Below, in pieces: positions 5,162-5,196 of a DNA stretch of 5,196 bases. Position numbers and translations under genes: made by a program. The notes under the pieces were generated by a model. That model ran no database searches, was not told the DNA's origin, and saw only the letters and a program-made list of their open reading frames with translations. The DNA lies in the NCBI GenBank assembly GCA_964483085.1, contig CAYZZX010000106.1, forward strand, positions 1 through 5,196, written 5' to 3'. The DNA comes from JALHFZ01 sp964483085. GTDB taxonomy: Bacteria; Synergistota; Synergistia; Synergistales; Aminobacteriaceae. Every line of letters begins with the position of its first letter. Within the stretch, counting starts at the first letter, position 1.

Positions 5162-5196
5162 AAAACTTCAGCCTCCCTTCCGGTGAGAATCTCCGC
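5158..5196 (-). CDS. dctQ: C-terminal end of a probable TRAP transporter small permease DctQ (partial)
   Basis: In the minus-strand frame that ends at TGA 5158-5160, the last 12 codons read AEILTGREAEVL. The stop overlaps the dctM start in the tetranucleotide ATGA, the arrangement commonly found between dctQ and dctM, and the dctM ribosome binding site lies within this coding end. No membrane segment is visible because the rest of the gene is beyond the window. The identity rests on position and this overlap; the tail is only compatible with DctQ. Confidence 0.6.
   Translation of the reverse strand, partial: AEILTGREAEVL

Noticed and set aside
3933..5186. Several plus-strand frames over dctM rich in Met, Arg, Thr and Pro
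   Set aside because: They are antisense of hydrophobic codons of a membrane protein. dctM has the full set of DctM motifs and a coupled start.
1..5196. CRISPR array, tRNA, insertion sequence or attachment site
   Set aside because: No regularly spaced repeats, cloverleaf, transposase frame or terminal inverted repeats were seen.

Overview
This 5.2-kb window looks like ordinary bacterial chromosome, moderately GC-rich, with tightly packed genes, strong AGGAGG-type ribosome binding sites and nearly all coding on the minus strand. Formate-tetrahydrofolate ligase, FolD, a stand-alone FchA-type cyclohydrolase/cyclodeaminase and a TRAP transporter together suggest an anaerobe that ferments amino acids or organic acids. 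The Synergistota or a related Firmicutes lineage would fit, but that is inference from gene content and not proven by any marker in the window.

Layout in transcription order on the minus strand (right to left). The last 12 codons of a probable dctQ (5158-5196) overlap by 4 bases the start of dctM, a TRAP transporter large permease (3881-5161). A 191-bp intergenic leader follows (3690-3880), with a candidate promoter and a compact hairpin. Next come fhs (2016-3689) and folD (1150-2004), only 11 bp apart, with the folD ribosome binding site touching the fhs stop, so they form one operon. A 318-bp stretch (832-1149) follows. It holds two very short reading frames in the same phase, two strong hairpins and the probable promoter/operator region for the next gene, fchA (190-831). 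On the plus strand the first 150 bases are the 3' end of another gene, probably the type I restriction subunit HsdR. It converges on fchA with 39 bp between the two stop codons.

The three folate enzymes make a coherent one-carbon module. Fhs joins formate to tetrahydrofolate using ATP. FolD interconverts 10-formyl-, 5,10-methenyl- and 5,10-methylene-tetrahydrofolate. FchA adds a separate cyclohydrolase or formimino-tetrahydrofolate cyclodeaminase activity, as expected where histidine, glycine or purines are fermented, or where flux between formate and methylene-THF is high. The TRAP permease is probably an independent operon importing an organic or amino acid.

I found no strong sign of a novel system. 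The items most worth a second look are the apparent gene remnant or mini-ORFs behind folD with their bipartite hairpin, the palindrome over the presumed fchA -35 region, and the duplicated cyclohydrolase capacity.
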